Of a stretch of 64,000 bases of DNA, positions 1-8,898 are shown in pieces. The translations under genes were made by a program, and so were the position numbers. The notes below the pieces were generated by a model that saw only the letters and a list, made by a program, of their open reading frames with translations, ran no database searches and was not told where the DNA came from. The stretch's first letter is position 1, and each line of letters begins with the position of its first letter. The stretch comes from an uncultured Prevotella sp. (GTDB lineage: Bacteria; Bacteroidota; Bacteroidia; Bacteroidales; Bacteroidaceae), in assembly GCA_946624005.1 (NCBI GenBank), contig CAMORS010000003.1:1-64000 (forward strand), given 5' to 3'.

Positions 1-2
1 TC

Positions 3-3000
3 TCGAAGAACTTCCAGCTCAGCGGTACGCTGCAGCATCTCTCCGAGCAGGCCCTCACCACGAAGGTGTCGATGGGCAACGAACCGCTCAACAACACGCT
101 CTGGGGCATCAACATGAACTGGAAGAAGGAGAGCCAATGGCTCACCAACATGCTCGACAAGCTGCCCGGTCTGCATTGCACGGCTCCCTCGCAGATATCC
201 TTCACGGGCGAGTTTGCACACCTCATCGCCGGTCAGGCCCACGGAACGCAGGACAACGCTTCCTATCTCGACGACTTCGAGAACACGAAGAACACGCTCG
301 ATGTGTCGACTCCCACGTCGTGGATTATCTCCAGCGTGCCGAGCATGTTCCCCGAGAATGCCGACAAGACGGGTGTCACCAGTGGCTACAACCGTGCCTT
401 GCTCGCATGGTATAACATCGACCCGCTCTTCACCCGACGCTCATCGTCGCTCACCCCCAGCCACATCAAGAGCGACCTCAACCAGCTTTCCAACTTCTAC
501 GTCCGCGAGGTGCCCGTCCGCGAGCTCTTCCCCTTCCGCGACCAGAGCAACTACACCGGTCAGACGGCCACGCTCCAGATCCTCAACCTGGCCTACTATC
601 CCTCCGAGCGAGGACCTTACAACCTCGACCCCAACCTCAACGCCGATGCCACGCTGCCCAACCCGCTCACACGATGGGGCGGCATGATGCGCAAGCTCGA
701 CACGAGCGATTTCGAGGCGGCCAACATCGAGTATATCGAGTTCTGGCTCCTCGACCCCTTCCTCTACAGCAAGAACGAGCCCGATGCCAACCGCTACGGA
801 GGCGACTTCTACATCAACCTCGGCGAGGTGAGCGAGGACATCCTCCGCGACGGCAAGAAGTTCTACGAGAGCGGAATGCCCGTCGACGGCTCGCAGAGCT
901 TCAACTATTCGCAGTGGGGTAAGATTCCCACGCAGAGCACGGTGACCTACGCCTTCGCTACCACTTCCGGCTCGCGCAACCTGCAGGATGTGGGCTACAA
1001 TGGCCTCAACAATGACGAGGAGCGTACGTACGAAGCCTACCAGCAGTTCCTCTCCGAGATACAGGGCAAGGTCAGTGCGGCAGCTTTCGACAGCATCATG
1101 AACGACCCCGCCAACGACGACTACCACTACTTCCGAGGCTCCGACTTCGACCAGATGGAGGCGCCCATCCTGCGGCGCTACAAGCGCATCAACATGCCGC
1201 AAGGTAACTCGCCCGACAACGAGAACTCGCCCGAGAGCTACAGCACGGCCTATAAGTCGACACCCGACGTGGAGGACATCAACCAGGACTATACGCTCAA
1301 CGAGTACGAGAAGTACTACCAGTATCACATCAGCATCCGTCCCGAAGACCTCGTCGTCGGCCAGAACTACATCGTCGACAAGCGCATCACACACCCCGAC
1401 CTGCGCAACAACGACCACTCGCAGGAGACGGCCTGGTATCAGTTCCGTATCCCCATCAAGGACTTCGAGCAGAAGGTGGGCTCCATTAGCGGCTTCACCA
1501 GCATTCGCTTCATGCGCATGTTCTGCACCAACTTCGAGAAGCCCATCGTCCTCCGCTTCGGTTCGCTCGACCTCGTGCGTGGCGAATGGCGCATCTACGA
1601 GCAGTCGCTCTCCGGCGGTGCCGAGACGGGTAAGATGGCTGTCAGCGCCGTCAGCATCGAAGAGAACAACGACAAGCAGCCCGTCAACTACGTCCTGCCG
1701 CCGGGCATCCGTCGCGAGCAAGACCCCACACAGCCCCAGCTCGTCGAGAGCAACGAGCAGTCGCTCGCCATGACCGTCACCGACCTCGGCACGGGTACGG
1801 CCAAGGCCGTCTACAAGAACACCAACCTCGACCTCCGGCAGTATAAGCGCATCCAGATGTTCGCCCATGCCAACGCCATGCCGCAGAACATCACCAACCT
1901 CACCGACAACCAGCTCGCCGTCTTCGTCAGGTTCGGTTCCGACTATAAGAACAACTATTACGAGTACGAGCTGCCCCTGCAGCTCACACCCGAGGGAACC
2001 TACAACCGCTATTCTACGCAAGACTGCCGCGCCGTATGGCCCGAGCAGAACATGCTCGACATTCCGCTCTCCGTCTTCACCCAGCTCAAGAAGCAGCGCA
2101 ACAAGGCCCGGTCCGAAGGGTTGGCTTCCTACAACATGCCTTACTCCACCTACACCGACGACAAGCCCAACAACAAGATCACCATCATGGGTAACCCCTC
2201 GCTCGGCGAGGTGAAGACCATGATCATCGGTGTCAGAAACCTTTCTTCCGATGTCAAGAGCGGCGAGGTGTGGGTCAACGAGCTCCGTCTGCTCGAATAC
2301 AACAACGAGGGCGGATGGGCCGCTCAGGGCACGCTCAACATGCAGCTCTCCGACGTCGCCTCGCTCAACATGATGGGTAAGATGTCCACCGAAGGATATG
2401 GCGGACTCGAACAGGGTGTCATGGAACGCTCCACCGACAACTCGTCGCAGTATGCCATCACCGCCAACATCGAGCTCGGTAAGTTCTTCCCCGACAAGGC
2501 GAAGGTGTCGGCACCCCTCTACTACTCCGTCACCAAGGAACGGCTCAGCCCGAAATACAACCCCATGGACACCGACCTCGAGCTCAAGGACGCCCTCGAA
2601 GCCACGGGTTCGAAGCACGAGCGCGACTCCATCGAGAGCATGGCCGTCACCAAGACGTCGACGACCAACTTCTCCCTCACCGGAGTGCGCGTCGGCATCA
2701 CCACCAAGCGGCATCCCATGCCCTACGATCCCGGTAACTTCTCCTTTTCCTACAGCCACTCCCACCGTCACAACTCGGGCGAGACGACCATCTACGAAGA
2801 CGAACACCAGTGGAAGGGCTCCATGAGCTATTCCTACACACCGGTCTACAAGACGTTCGAACCCTTCAAGAAGATGCTCTCCAAGAACAAGAGCAAGTGG
2901 GTGGAGATCCTCAAGAAGTTCGGCCTCAACTACCTGCCGCAGAACATCTCGTTCAACAGCGACATCCTCCGAACCTACTACGAACTGCAGGAGCGCGACC

Positions 3001-5402
3001 TCGAGAGCCTGGAGAACGCGCAGCTGCCCCTCACCTTCAACGAGCAGTTCCTCTGGAACCGCGACTTCTCCATCCGGTGGGACCTCACTAAGAACCTCCA
3101 CCTCAACTTCAACAGTGCCACCCACGCACAGATAGAGGAGCCCTATACGCCCATCAACAAAGACCTCTATCCCGACCGCTATACGGCCTGGAAAGACTCC
3201 GTCAAGACATCGCTCAAGAACCTCGGCTCGCCCATGGACTATACGCAGAACTTCACGGCCTCCTACCAGCTGCCGCTCAACCTGCTGCCCATCTTCGCAT
3301 GGCTCAACGCCGATGCCAACTACACCGCCAACTACGGATGGCAACGGGGCACCGACCTCGAGGACGGCACGTCATTAGGCAACAACATCAACTCCAACCG
3401 CACCCTCACCCTCAACTCTACGTGGAACCTCGAGAAGCTCTACAACCTCTCGCCCTTCCTCAAGAAGGCCAACGAGCGCTTCAACAAGACGGCACGCCCC
3501 AAGGCCAAGAACCAGGGAAGAATGTCCCCCAACAGCCGCAACGCCCTGTCGCGCGACGGCAAGGACAGCAAGGATGGCAAGGACGGCAAGGATGGCAAGA
3601 AGGGCAAGAACGACAAGGGCGATGACCTGAAGAACCCCTCCGACAAGGAGAAGGCTGCCCTGCCGAAGAACAAGAAGGGATTCGAGAAGGAAATCAAGCT
3701 CCTGCCCGATACCACCATCGAGGTGAATCATGGCAAGAACTCGAAGAAGCTCATCGTCTCGGCAAAGACAGCCGACGGCAAGTCCTATCCCATCAAGTAC
3801 AAAACCCTCGACAACAACAAGATCAGGATAACATCGAAGGTCGACTCTGCCACCACGCTGAAGATCTCCGTCCTCGCCAAGGAACCCAACGACGACAAGG
3901 CATGGTACAAGACGGCACAGGTCGTAGCCCGTGCCCTCATGATGGTGCGCAACGTCAGCATCTCCTACCGCGACATCTACAGCATGGCCCTCCCCGGATT
4001 CAAACCCTTCGTGGGCGACTTCTTCGGACAGCGGAGCGACGGCGGCATCCTCTCGCCCGGTCTCGACTTCGCCTTCGGTACGGCTGGCGAGGGATTCCTC
4101 TCCAAGGCGCGCGATAACGGATGGCTCCTCATGAACGACAACGTCGCCACACCGGCTTCCACCAACTCCACCCGCGACCTGCAGCTGCGCATGACGCTCG
4201 AGCCGATGAAGAACTTCAAGATCGACCTCAATGCCTCGCGCAAGGAGACGAAGGCACGCTCCATACAGTATATGTATCAGGGATCGCCGACGACGCAGAG
4301 CGGAACGTTCGACATCACCACCATCTCGCTCAAGACAGCCTTCGAGTCGACCGGCAATGCCAACAACGGCTACCGCTCAAAGACCTTCGAGAAGTTCTGC
4401 AACTCGCTCGAGCAGTTCCGGCAGCGCGTAGAGGCGCAGTATCATGGGGCCTCTTACCCCACAGGCACACCCCTTGCCGGACAGACCTTCAACGCCGAGA
4501 ACGGAACGGTCAACAAATACTCCGCCGACGTCATGGTGCCTGCCTTCCTCAGTGCCTACACCAGCATGGGCGGCAACGACCTCGGCATCTTCCCCTCGCT
4601 GGCCAAGATGCTGCCCAACTGGAGCATCAAGTTCAGCGGCCTCGGACAGCTGCCCTGGTTCCGCGACCACTTCAAGTCGGTCAACATCAACCACGCCTAC
4701 AAGAGCGTCTTCGCCGTCGGAGCCTATTCCACCTACAGCACCTTCATGGAGTATATGAACGGGCTGGGCTTCACCACCGATGCCACCACCGGCAACCCCA
4801 CACCCAGCTCCATGTTCAACGTCTCTACGGTGAGCATCAACGAGTCGTTCTCGCCCCTGCTCGGCATCGACGTGACGTTCCAGAACAACCTCACCTGCAA
4901 GCTCGAGTATAAGAAGACGCGCGTTCTCAACCTCTCTATGACCTCCATCCAGATCAACGAGCAGAGCTCCAACGACTGGGTTCTTGGCATGGGCTACAAG
5001 ATCAACGACTTCAAGCTCTTCGGCGGTTCCAACCATCGCAAGGTGAAGTCGAAGAAGAAGGCCGACGGTGAGGGCGACGAAGAGTCGTCCGGCAACTCGT
5101 CCTCCTCGCGCACCACCTCGTCGAAGAAGGGCTCCGTCAACCACGACCTCAACCTGCGCCTCGACCTGTCCTACCGCATGCAGGCTGCCATCGTCCGCGA
5201 TATCGCCTCGATGACCTCCTCTGCCTCGTCGGGCAACAAGGCCTTCAAGTTCTCCTTCTCGGCCGACTACACGCTGTCGAGGTTGCTCACCATGAGCCTC
5301 TACTACGACCAGCAGGTCAACACGCCGTTGCTCTCCTCGTCGTCGTACCCCACCACGACCCGCGACTTCGGTATATCAATGAAGTTCTCGCTTACGCGAT
5401 AA
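3..5402 (+). CDS. sprA: SprA, outer-membrane translocon of the type IX secretion system (5' end outside the window)
   Basis: Open reading continues to the left edge of the window, so only the C-terminal ~1,800 residues are present; SprA proteins are usually about 2,400 aa. SprA is the giant outer-membrane beta-barrel through which T9SS cargo leaves the periplasm. Family-like signatures near the start of the visible part include the YLDDFENTKNTLD segment and the following PSMFPE region. The rest is the long Tyr/Asn-rich beta-strand sequence ending in FGISMKFSLTR, a typical outer-membrane barrel end. Two charged low-complexity insertions stand out: an Asp/Gly/Lys run encoded at about 3530-3690 and a Lys/Ser/Gly run at about 5035-5140, probably loops. 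Its presence agrees with the T9SS-like C-terminal domains of proteins encoded further right. Identification is from sequence recognition; confidence is high. Confidence 0.9.
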   Translation, partial: SKNFQLSGTLQHLSEQALTTKVSMGNEPLNNTLWGINMNWKKESQWLTNMLDKLPGLHCTAPSQISFTGEFAHLIAGQAHGTQDNASYLDDFENTKNTLDVSTPTSWIISSVPSMFPENADKTGVTSGYNRALLAWYNIDPLFTRRSSSLTPSHIKSDLNQLSNFYVREVPVRELFPFRDQSNYTGQTATLQILNLAYYPSERGPYNLDPNLNADATLPNPLTRWGGMMRKLDTSDFEAANIEYIEFWLLDPFLYSKNEPDANRYGGDFYINLGEVSEDILRDGKKFYESGMPVDGSQSFNYSQWGKIPTQSTVTYAFATTSGSRNLQDVGYNGLNNDEERTYEAYQQFLSEIQGKVSAAAFDSIMNDPANDDYHYFRGSDFDQMEAPILRRYKRINMPQGNSPDNENSPESYSTAYKSTPDVEDINQDYTLNEYEKYYQYHISIRPEDLVVGQNYIVDKRITHPDLRNNDHSQETAWYQFRIPIKDFEQKVGSISGFTSIRFMRMFCTNFEKPIVLRFGSLDLVRGEWRIYEQSLSGGAETGKMAVSAVSIEENNDKQPVNYVLPPGIRREQDPTQPQLVESNEQSLAMTVTDLGTGTAKAVYKNTNLDLRQYKRIQMFAHANAMPQNITNLTDNQLAVFVRFGSDYKNNYYEYELPLQLTPEGTYNRYSTQDCRAVWPEQNMLDIPLSVFTQLKKQRNKARSEGLASYNMPYSTYTDDKPNNKITIMGNPSLGEVKTMIIGVRNLSSDVKSGEVWVNELRLLEYNNEGGWAAQGTLNMQLSDVASLNMMGKMSTEGYGGLEQGVMERSTDNSSQYAITANIELGKFFPDKAKVSAPLYYSVTKERLSPKYNPMDTDLELKDALEATGSKHERDSIESMAVTKTSTTNFSLTGVRVGITTKRHPMPYDPGNFSFSYSHSHRHNSGETTIYEDEHQWKGSMSYSYTPVYKTFEPFKKMLSKNKSKWVEILKKFGLNYLPQNISFNSDILRTYYELQERDLESLENAQLPLTFNEQFLWNRDFSIRWDLTKNLHLNFNSATHAQIEEPYTPINKDLYPDRYTAWKDSVKTSLKNLGSPMDYTQNFTASYQLPLNLLPIFAWLNADANYTANYGWQRGTDLEDGTSLGNNINSNRTLTLNSTWNLEKLYNLSPFLKKANERFNKTARPKAKNQGRMSPNSRNALSRDGKDSKDGKDGKDGKKGKNDKGDDLKNPSDKEKAALPKNKKGFEKEIKLLPDTTIEVNHGKNSKKLIVSAKTADGKSYPIKYKTLDNNKIRITSKVDSATTLKISVLAKEPNDDKAWYKTAQVVARALMMVRNVSISYRDIYSMALPGFKPFVGDFFGQRSDGGILSPGLDFAFGTAGEGFLSKARDNGWLLMNDNVATPASTNSTRDLQLRMTLEPMKNFKIDLNASRKETKARSIQYMYQGSPTTQSGTFDITTISLKTAFESTGNANNGYRSKTFEKFCNSLEQFRQRVEAQYHGASYPTGTPLAGQTFNAENGTVNKYSADVMVPAFLSAYTSMGGNDLGIFPSLAKMLPNWSIKFSGLGQLPWFRDHFKSVNINHAYKSVFAVGAYSTYSTFMEYMNGLGFTTDATTGNPTPSSMFNVSTVSINESFSPLLGIDVTFQNNLTCKLEYKKTRVLNLSMTSIQINEQSSNDWVLGMGYKINDFKLFGGSNHRKVKSKKKADGEGDEESSGNSSSSRTTSSKKGSVNHDLNLRLDLSYRMQAAIVRDIASMTSSASSGNKAFKFSFSADYTLSRLLTMSLYYDQQVNTPLLSSSSYPTTTRDFGISMKFSLTR

Positions 5403-5403
5403 G

Positions 5404-5495
5404 TCCGGCAGAGATAGTCTCTGACGGTGTCATAGATAGTCTCTGACAGTGTCGTTGATAGTTTCTGACACCGTCAGAGATTATCTCTGATAGGG
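5404..5495. repeat. 22-bp palindromic tandem array, copy 1 of 3
   Basis: Four units with exact 22-bp spacing (about 5408, 5430, 5452, 5474). The core of a unit is TCAGAGA-N3-TCTCTGA, an inverted repeat. The third (penultimate) unit carries the variant GTCGTTGATAG. The array starts immediately after the sprA stop codon, so it could act as a 3'-end structure of that mRNA. The same array type occurs at 21175-21284 and 46847-46956. Confidence 0.85.
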
Positions 5496-5523
5496 TAGGA
5501 GACGGCAAACGACGTCATGATTA

Positions 5524-5537
5524 GAAATGCGCATTTC
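5524..5537. promoter_or_regulatory. 14-bp perfect palindrome upstream of the GH16 gene
   Basis: GAAATGCGCATTTC is a perfect inverted repeat about 63 bp upstream of the -33 element of the GH16 promoter. It could be an operator, but a 14-bp palindrome can occur by chance and nothing else supports it. Confidence 0.25.
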
Positions 5538-5599
5538 CTACTTCTACATCATTCTTTACGTGGTTTTCGTTAAATATTCATAAATTGTAAAGATATTCT

Positions 5600-5629
5600 T
5601 TTGTTATCTAATATTTATTCATATCTTTG
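5600..5629 (+). promoter_or_regulatory. Bacteroidetes-type promoter of the GH16/SusCD cluster
   Basis: TTTG at 5600-5603, an 18-bp spacer and TATCTTTG at 5622-5629 fit the Bacteroidetes primary-sigma consensus TTTG-N19-TAnnTTTG. Transcription would begin near 5636, leaving a leader of roughly 28 nt before the ATG at 5664. The surrounding sequence is AT-rich. Confidence 0.65.
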
Positions 5630-5663
5630 CAACAATAATGTATTTACTATTAACCAATAGCTT

Positions 5664-7142
5664 ATGAGTGCTTCCTATACGAAACTGCCTAATTCGGCTT
5701 GCTGCCGTTTGTTCTTGCTGTCCGTTCTCTTGTCGGTGTGTGTGTTTGCCAGCGCACAGATCAACAAGGAGGGCTACCATCTGGTCTATTCCTCTGAGTC
5801 GGCAGAGACGGCTTCGGCACTGCTCGACCTGACGGACGAGGAGATGGCGTGCTGCACGGGTGACTTCCTGAGCAAGGAGAACATGGAGCGGCGGTGGTCG
5901 TACTGCCCAAGACGGTCGTCGACATGGAACAAGCGGATGGGGACAACCGACGAGGAGCGCGACCTGGTACACCTGCTGGAGGATGGGCATCTGCGGCTGC
6001 TGGCCGTCACTACTGACGGTACGGCCGACGGCTTCGTCACGGGTGGCGTGCAGATGAAAGACGGCTATAAGTATGGCATCATAGAGGTGAAGGCGAAGTG
6101 CTATCCGCACAAGAGCAACTTCCCTGCCATCTGGATGATGCCCGTCGACCAGAGCGACGGGTGGCCCAACTGCGGCGAGATAGACATCATGGAGCAGATA
6201 GGCACGAGCTCTACCGTGTACAGCACGGTGCACGTGGGAGCACGCTACGACAAGAAGGTGGGCAAGAGCTACGCGTGGTCGGGCAGCCGTACGTTCAACA
6301 ACGACTATCACGTCTATTCGCTGCTCTGGGACAAGACGAGCCTGACCTTCTATACCGACGGCATCCAGGTGTTCCGCTACGAGAAGGACTTCTCGCTCGA
6401 CCTGGAGAACCACCCCGACTACGAGAAGTGGCAGTTCCCCTACAACAAGGCGTACTACCTCATCCTGGACCAGGCGCTGGGGCACAATGCGTGGTGGGGT
6501 GCGGAAGACCCTGATCCGGACTTCACCTACGAGATGGATGTGGAGTATGTGCGCATCTGGCAGACCGAGGAGGCTCCCGTGGTGCTGGAATACAAGCTGC
6601 TGCGCAACAACAGCGACCCGAAGCGCTTCATGGCGGCCACCGACGACAACCTCCTGACGACCGTGGAGGGGACTGGCGAACCGTGGTCGGACAATATGCT
6701 GTTTGCGACGGTGCCGACGGATGCCGGGGGGAAGTACTACCTACAGACGAAGGACGGACGCTATGTGGGCTACAAGGCCGACGCCAACAAGCAGATAGAC
6801 CTGGGCGAAACGGGGACTCCCTACTATGTCATCGAGGACGACACGAAGGGTATCGCCTTCGACTATGCGAAACAGACGGCTCCCTTCACATACGCTGACG
6901 GCAGCCGGGCCCTCTTCATGAACAACAAGAAGGACAACATCGTGACAATCTCCGGCTCGACGAAGGAGGCCTCGTGGTGGAAGGCTCTGTCGCCTGAAGA
7001 GGTTGTAGAAGCGACAGCCATCACCCATCATTCATCACCCAACACCCATCACCCGTCACCCATCTACAACCTCCAGGGGCAGCGTGTGCAGAAAGCCTCG
7101 CACGGGGTGTACATCGTCAATGGACGGAAAGTCATCAGATAA
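5664..7142 (+). CDS. Secreted glycoside hydrolase family 16 enzyme with C-terminal sorting-like tail
   Basis: A hydrophobic signal segment (about residues 14-32, ending ASAQ) precedes a GH16 domain at about 95-297. The catalytic motif reads GEIDIMEQIG, giving nucleophile Glu172, Asp174 and acid/base Glu177. GH16 enzymes are retaining endo-hydrolases of beta-1,3/1,4-glucans, galactans or mucin O-glycans; the substrate cannot be read from the motif. Residues ~300-455 form a second region resembling a carbohydrate-binding or lectin-like module. The protein ends IYNLQGQRV...GVYIVNGRKVIR, a short C-terminal sequence common on exported Prevotella/Bacteroides proteins and probably a surface-sorting signal. 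A His/Pro/Ser linker just before it comes from a repetitive CACCCATCA stretch. It is first in a cluster with susC/susD and lies near sulfatases and GH20, which makes a host-glycan role plausible. Confidence 0.88.
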   Translation: MSASYTKLPNSACCRLFLLSVLLSVCVFASAQINKEGYHLVYSSESAETASALLDLTDEEMACCTGDFLSKENMERRWSYCPRRSSTWNKRMGTTDEERDLVHLLEDGHLRLLAVTTDGTADGFVTGGVQMKDGYKYGIIEVKAKCYPHKSNFPAIWMMPVDQSDGWPNCGEIDIMEQIGTSSTVYSTVHVGARYDKKVGKSYAWSGSRTFNNDYHVYSLLWDKTSLTFYTDGIQVFRYEKDFSLDLENHPDYEKWQFPYNKAYYLILDQALGHNAWWGAEDPDPDFTYEMDVEYVRIWQTEEAPVVLEYKLLRNNSDPKRFMAATDDNLLTTVEGTGEPWSDNMLFATVPTDAGGKYYLQTKDGRYVGYKADANKQIDLGETGTPYYVIEDDTKGIAFDYAKQTAPFTYADGSRALFMNNKKDNIVTISGSTKEASWWKALSPEEVVEATAITHHSSPNTHHPSPIYNLQGQRVQKASHGVYIVNGRKVIR

Positions 7143-7185
7143 TCAACCTAAACTCCTATTTATAAACCTTTAAACCAAAAAAATT

Positions 7186-8199
7186 ATGAAGAAGATTTTA
7201 CTGATTACAGCTGTGGCATTCGGAATGAATGCAATGGCGCAGGAAGTGCTGACAGACATCACCCCGAAGGCCTACGACTGGGCTCATCAGGAGGTGGGAA
7301 CACGGATGAACATCTGCCATGCCGACGCACTGTGGAACACCGACTTCACGTTCAGCTGGCAGCTGGGCGGCAGTGAGTATGTCGAAGATGGCGGCTGCAT
7401 CACAGCCAATGCCTGTTCGGATCCGAACGACTATGCCAAGGGAACGGCTGTCGTCGACCTGGGTGGCGACATCGGTAAGGTGATGGCCATCAACGGTGCC
7501 CACTCGAACGCTCAGGAGGTGCTGGGCTTCACCACGGAGGCCTCCATCGACGACAAGATGCAGATCTGCATCTTCACCAATCCCGACAACACTCCGAAGG
7601 ACACGTGGCTCCGCTGCAAGATCGTGCTCAACATCTTCAGCAACCAGATTTCGTCGTCCGACGGCATCATCAACAACATGTACTGGATGAGCGGTGACAA
7701 CGACAACCTGGGCTCTTGGTTTACGGAGAACCTCATCAGTTCGGGCAACTTCATACAGTATGACGAAGAGGGCGACCCCATCACCGACGACGAGGAGAAC
7801 TACATCTACGACCAGAACCGCTGGATGACCTTCGTGGTGGATGCATGGAACCGCAGCGACTATGCGGGCTACGAAAAGGAAGAAACGACCTCTATCGACA
7901 TCCCGATGAAGTGGAAGATATGGATGCCCCAGGCCGGACTGGTGAACTCCACGATCTTCATCAAGGAAATCAAGTTCTATGCCATCGAGGGTGCCAACGA
8001 CAAGGATACGCCCCCATCGTGTGCCGACCATCCGCACATCTCGTTCGGACCGCTTGAAGCCGACACCACCCCGACGGGTATCGAGACGCTGACCACCAAC
8101 GACCAGCCGACAGAAGGCATGTTCAACCTTGCCGGACAGCGCGTGGAGAATGCACAGCACGGTGTGTTCATCGTGAACGGCAAGAAGGTGATCAGATAA
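7186..8199 (+). CDS. Secreted protein of unknown function with C-terminal sorting-like tail
   Basis: 337 aa with a clear signal peptide (MKKILLITAVAFGMNAMAQ). It ends MFNLAGQRV...GVFIVNGKKVIR, nearly the same tail as the preceding GH16 enzyme, so the two probably share an export or anchoring route. No catalytic motif was recognised. The body is acidic and Trp/Asn-rich with a predicted beta character, compatible with a glycan-binding protein. It lies 43 bp after the GH16 stop and upstream of a lipoprotein, SusC and SusD, all in the same direction. A surface glycan-binding role is inferred from context only. Confidence 0.75.
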   Translation: MKKILLITAVAFGMNAMAQEVLTDITPKAYDWAHQEVGTRMNICHADALWNTDFTFSWQLGGSEYVEDGGCITANACSDPNDYAKGTAVVDLGGDIGKVMAINGAHSNAQEVLGFTTEASIDDKMQICIFTNPDNTPKDTWLRCKIVLNIFSNQISSSDGIINNMYWMSGDNDNLGSWFTENLISSGNFIQYDEEGDPITDDEENYIYDQNRWMTFVVDAWNRSDYAGYEKEETTSIDIPMKWKIWMPQAGLVNSTIFIKEIKFYAIEGANDKDTPPSCADHPHISFGPLEADTTPTGIETLTTNDQPTEGMFNLAGQRVENAQHGVFIVNGKKVIR

Positions 8200-8244
8200 A
8201 TATGCGAGAAACGAAACATTCGAACACTTTAATATCACGAAGCA

Positions 8245-8889
8245 TTGAAGAAGCTCTTACTCATTTGCATGACAGCATCGCTCTTCGGCGTGCTGTCGTG
8301 CGAAGACGAACCGGAAAACCCCGGCGACTTCAACCTGAAGTCGGAACTGTCGATGGACCCGATGATGGTGACGTCGGTGGGCGGACAGAGTTATGCCCTC
8401 GAAGAGGAGGCTGTCTACGACACGTTGTACACCAGCAGCTATGAGAAGCGGGACACGACCTTCCGGGTGGATGGCAGCGGCAATTACATCCTCGACGAGA
8501 ATGGCAAGAAGATACCAGAGATAGGCAGCGACGGCAACATCATCGTGAGCATCGACACCATCGTCTTCCAGACCGGGAAGCGGGGCGTGTTCCACAAGAT
8601 GAAGCTCGTCAAGCTGGAATCGAAGGCCGACACCTTCACCATTCACATCAAGAGTAACGCGCTGTGGAAAGCTCCTCAGTATGCACCCACGAAGGCACAG
8701 TGGTTCTTCAACTACAACCTTCGCACGGGCGGCAACTCCCTCACGGGGGGAGGAGATGGATATTTCTATTTCCGAACCTTGCGCAATAAGAACAAAACCC
8801 GCGTAGAGCCCGTTCCACAATACATCTACACCTCCGACAGTACGGTGATGTATCAGCTGAACTTCGGCCAAGCCGGCGAAAGAGACTAA
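8245..8889 (+). CDS. Lipoprotein of unknown function, TTG start
   Basis: 214 aa beginning MKKLLLICMTASLFGVLSC; the lipobox places the lipidated cysteine at residue 19, followed by acidic residues (EDEPE), which resembles a surface lipoprotein export signal in Bacteroidetes. The start codon is TTG. No ATG lies in frame upstream, and the internal ATG at residue 9 would remove the positive n-region of the signal peptide. The family was not recognised. It ends 9 bp before the susC start codon and is presumably co-transcribed with it. By position it may be an accessory surface glycan-binding protein. Confidence 0.72.
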   Translation: MKKLLLICMTASLFGVLSCEDEPENPGDFNLKSELSMDPMMVTSVGGQSYALEEEAVYDTLYTSSYEKRDTTFRVDGSGNYILDENGKKIPEIGSDGNIIVSIDTIVFQTGKRGVFHKMKLVKLESKADTFTIHIKSNALWKAPQYAPTKAQWFFNYNLRTGGNSLTGGGDGYFYFRTLRNKNKTRVEPVPQYIYTSDSTVMYQLNFGQAGERD

Positions 8890-8898
8890 TACACCAAT

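Noticed and set aside
441-3344. 967-codon open frame on the minus strand antisense to sprA
   Set aside because: Its sequence is a Val/Glu/Leu-rich mirror of the sprA codon pattern, with no domain or signal; the plus-strand frame is a recognised protein.
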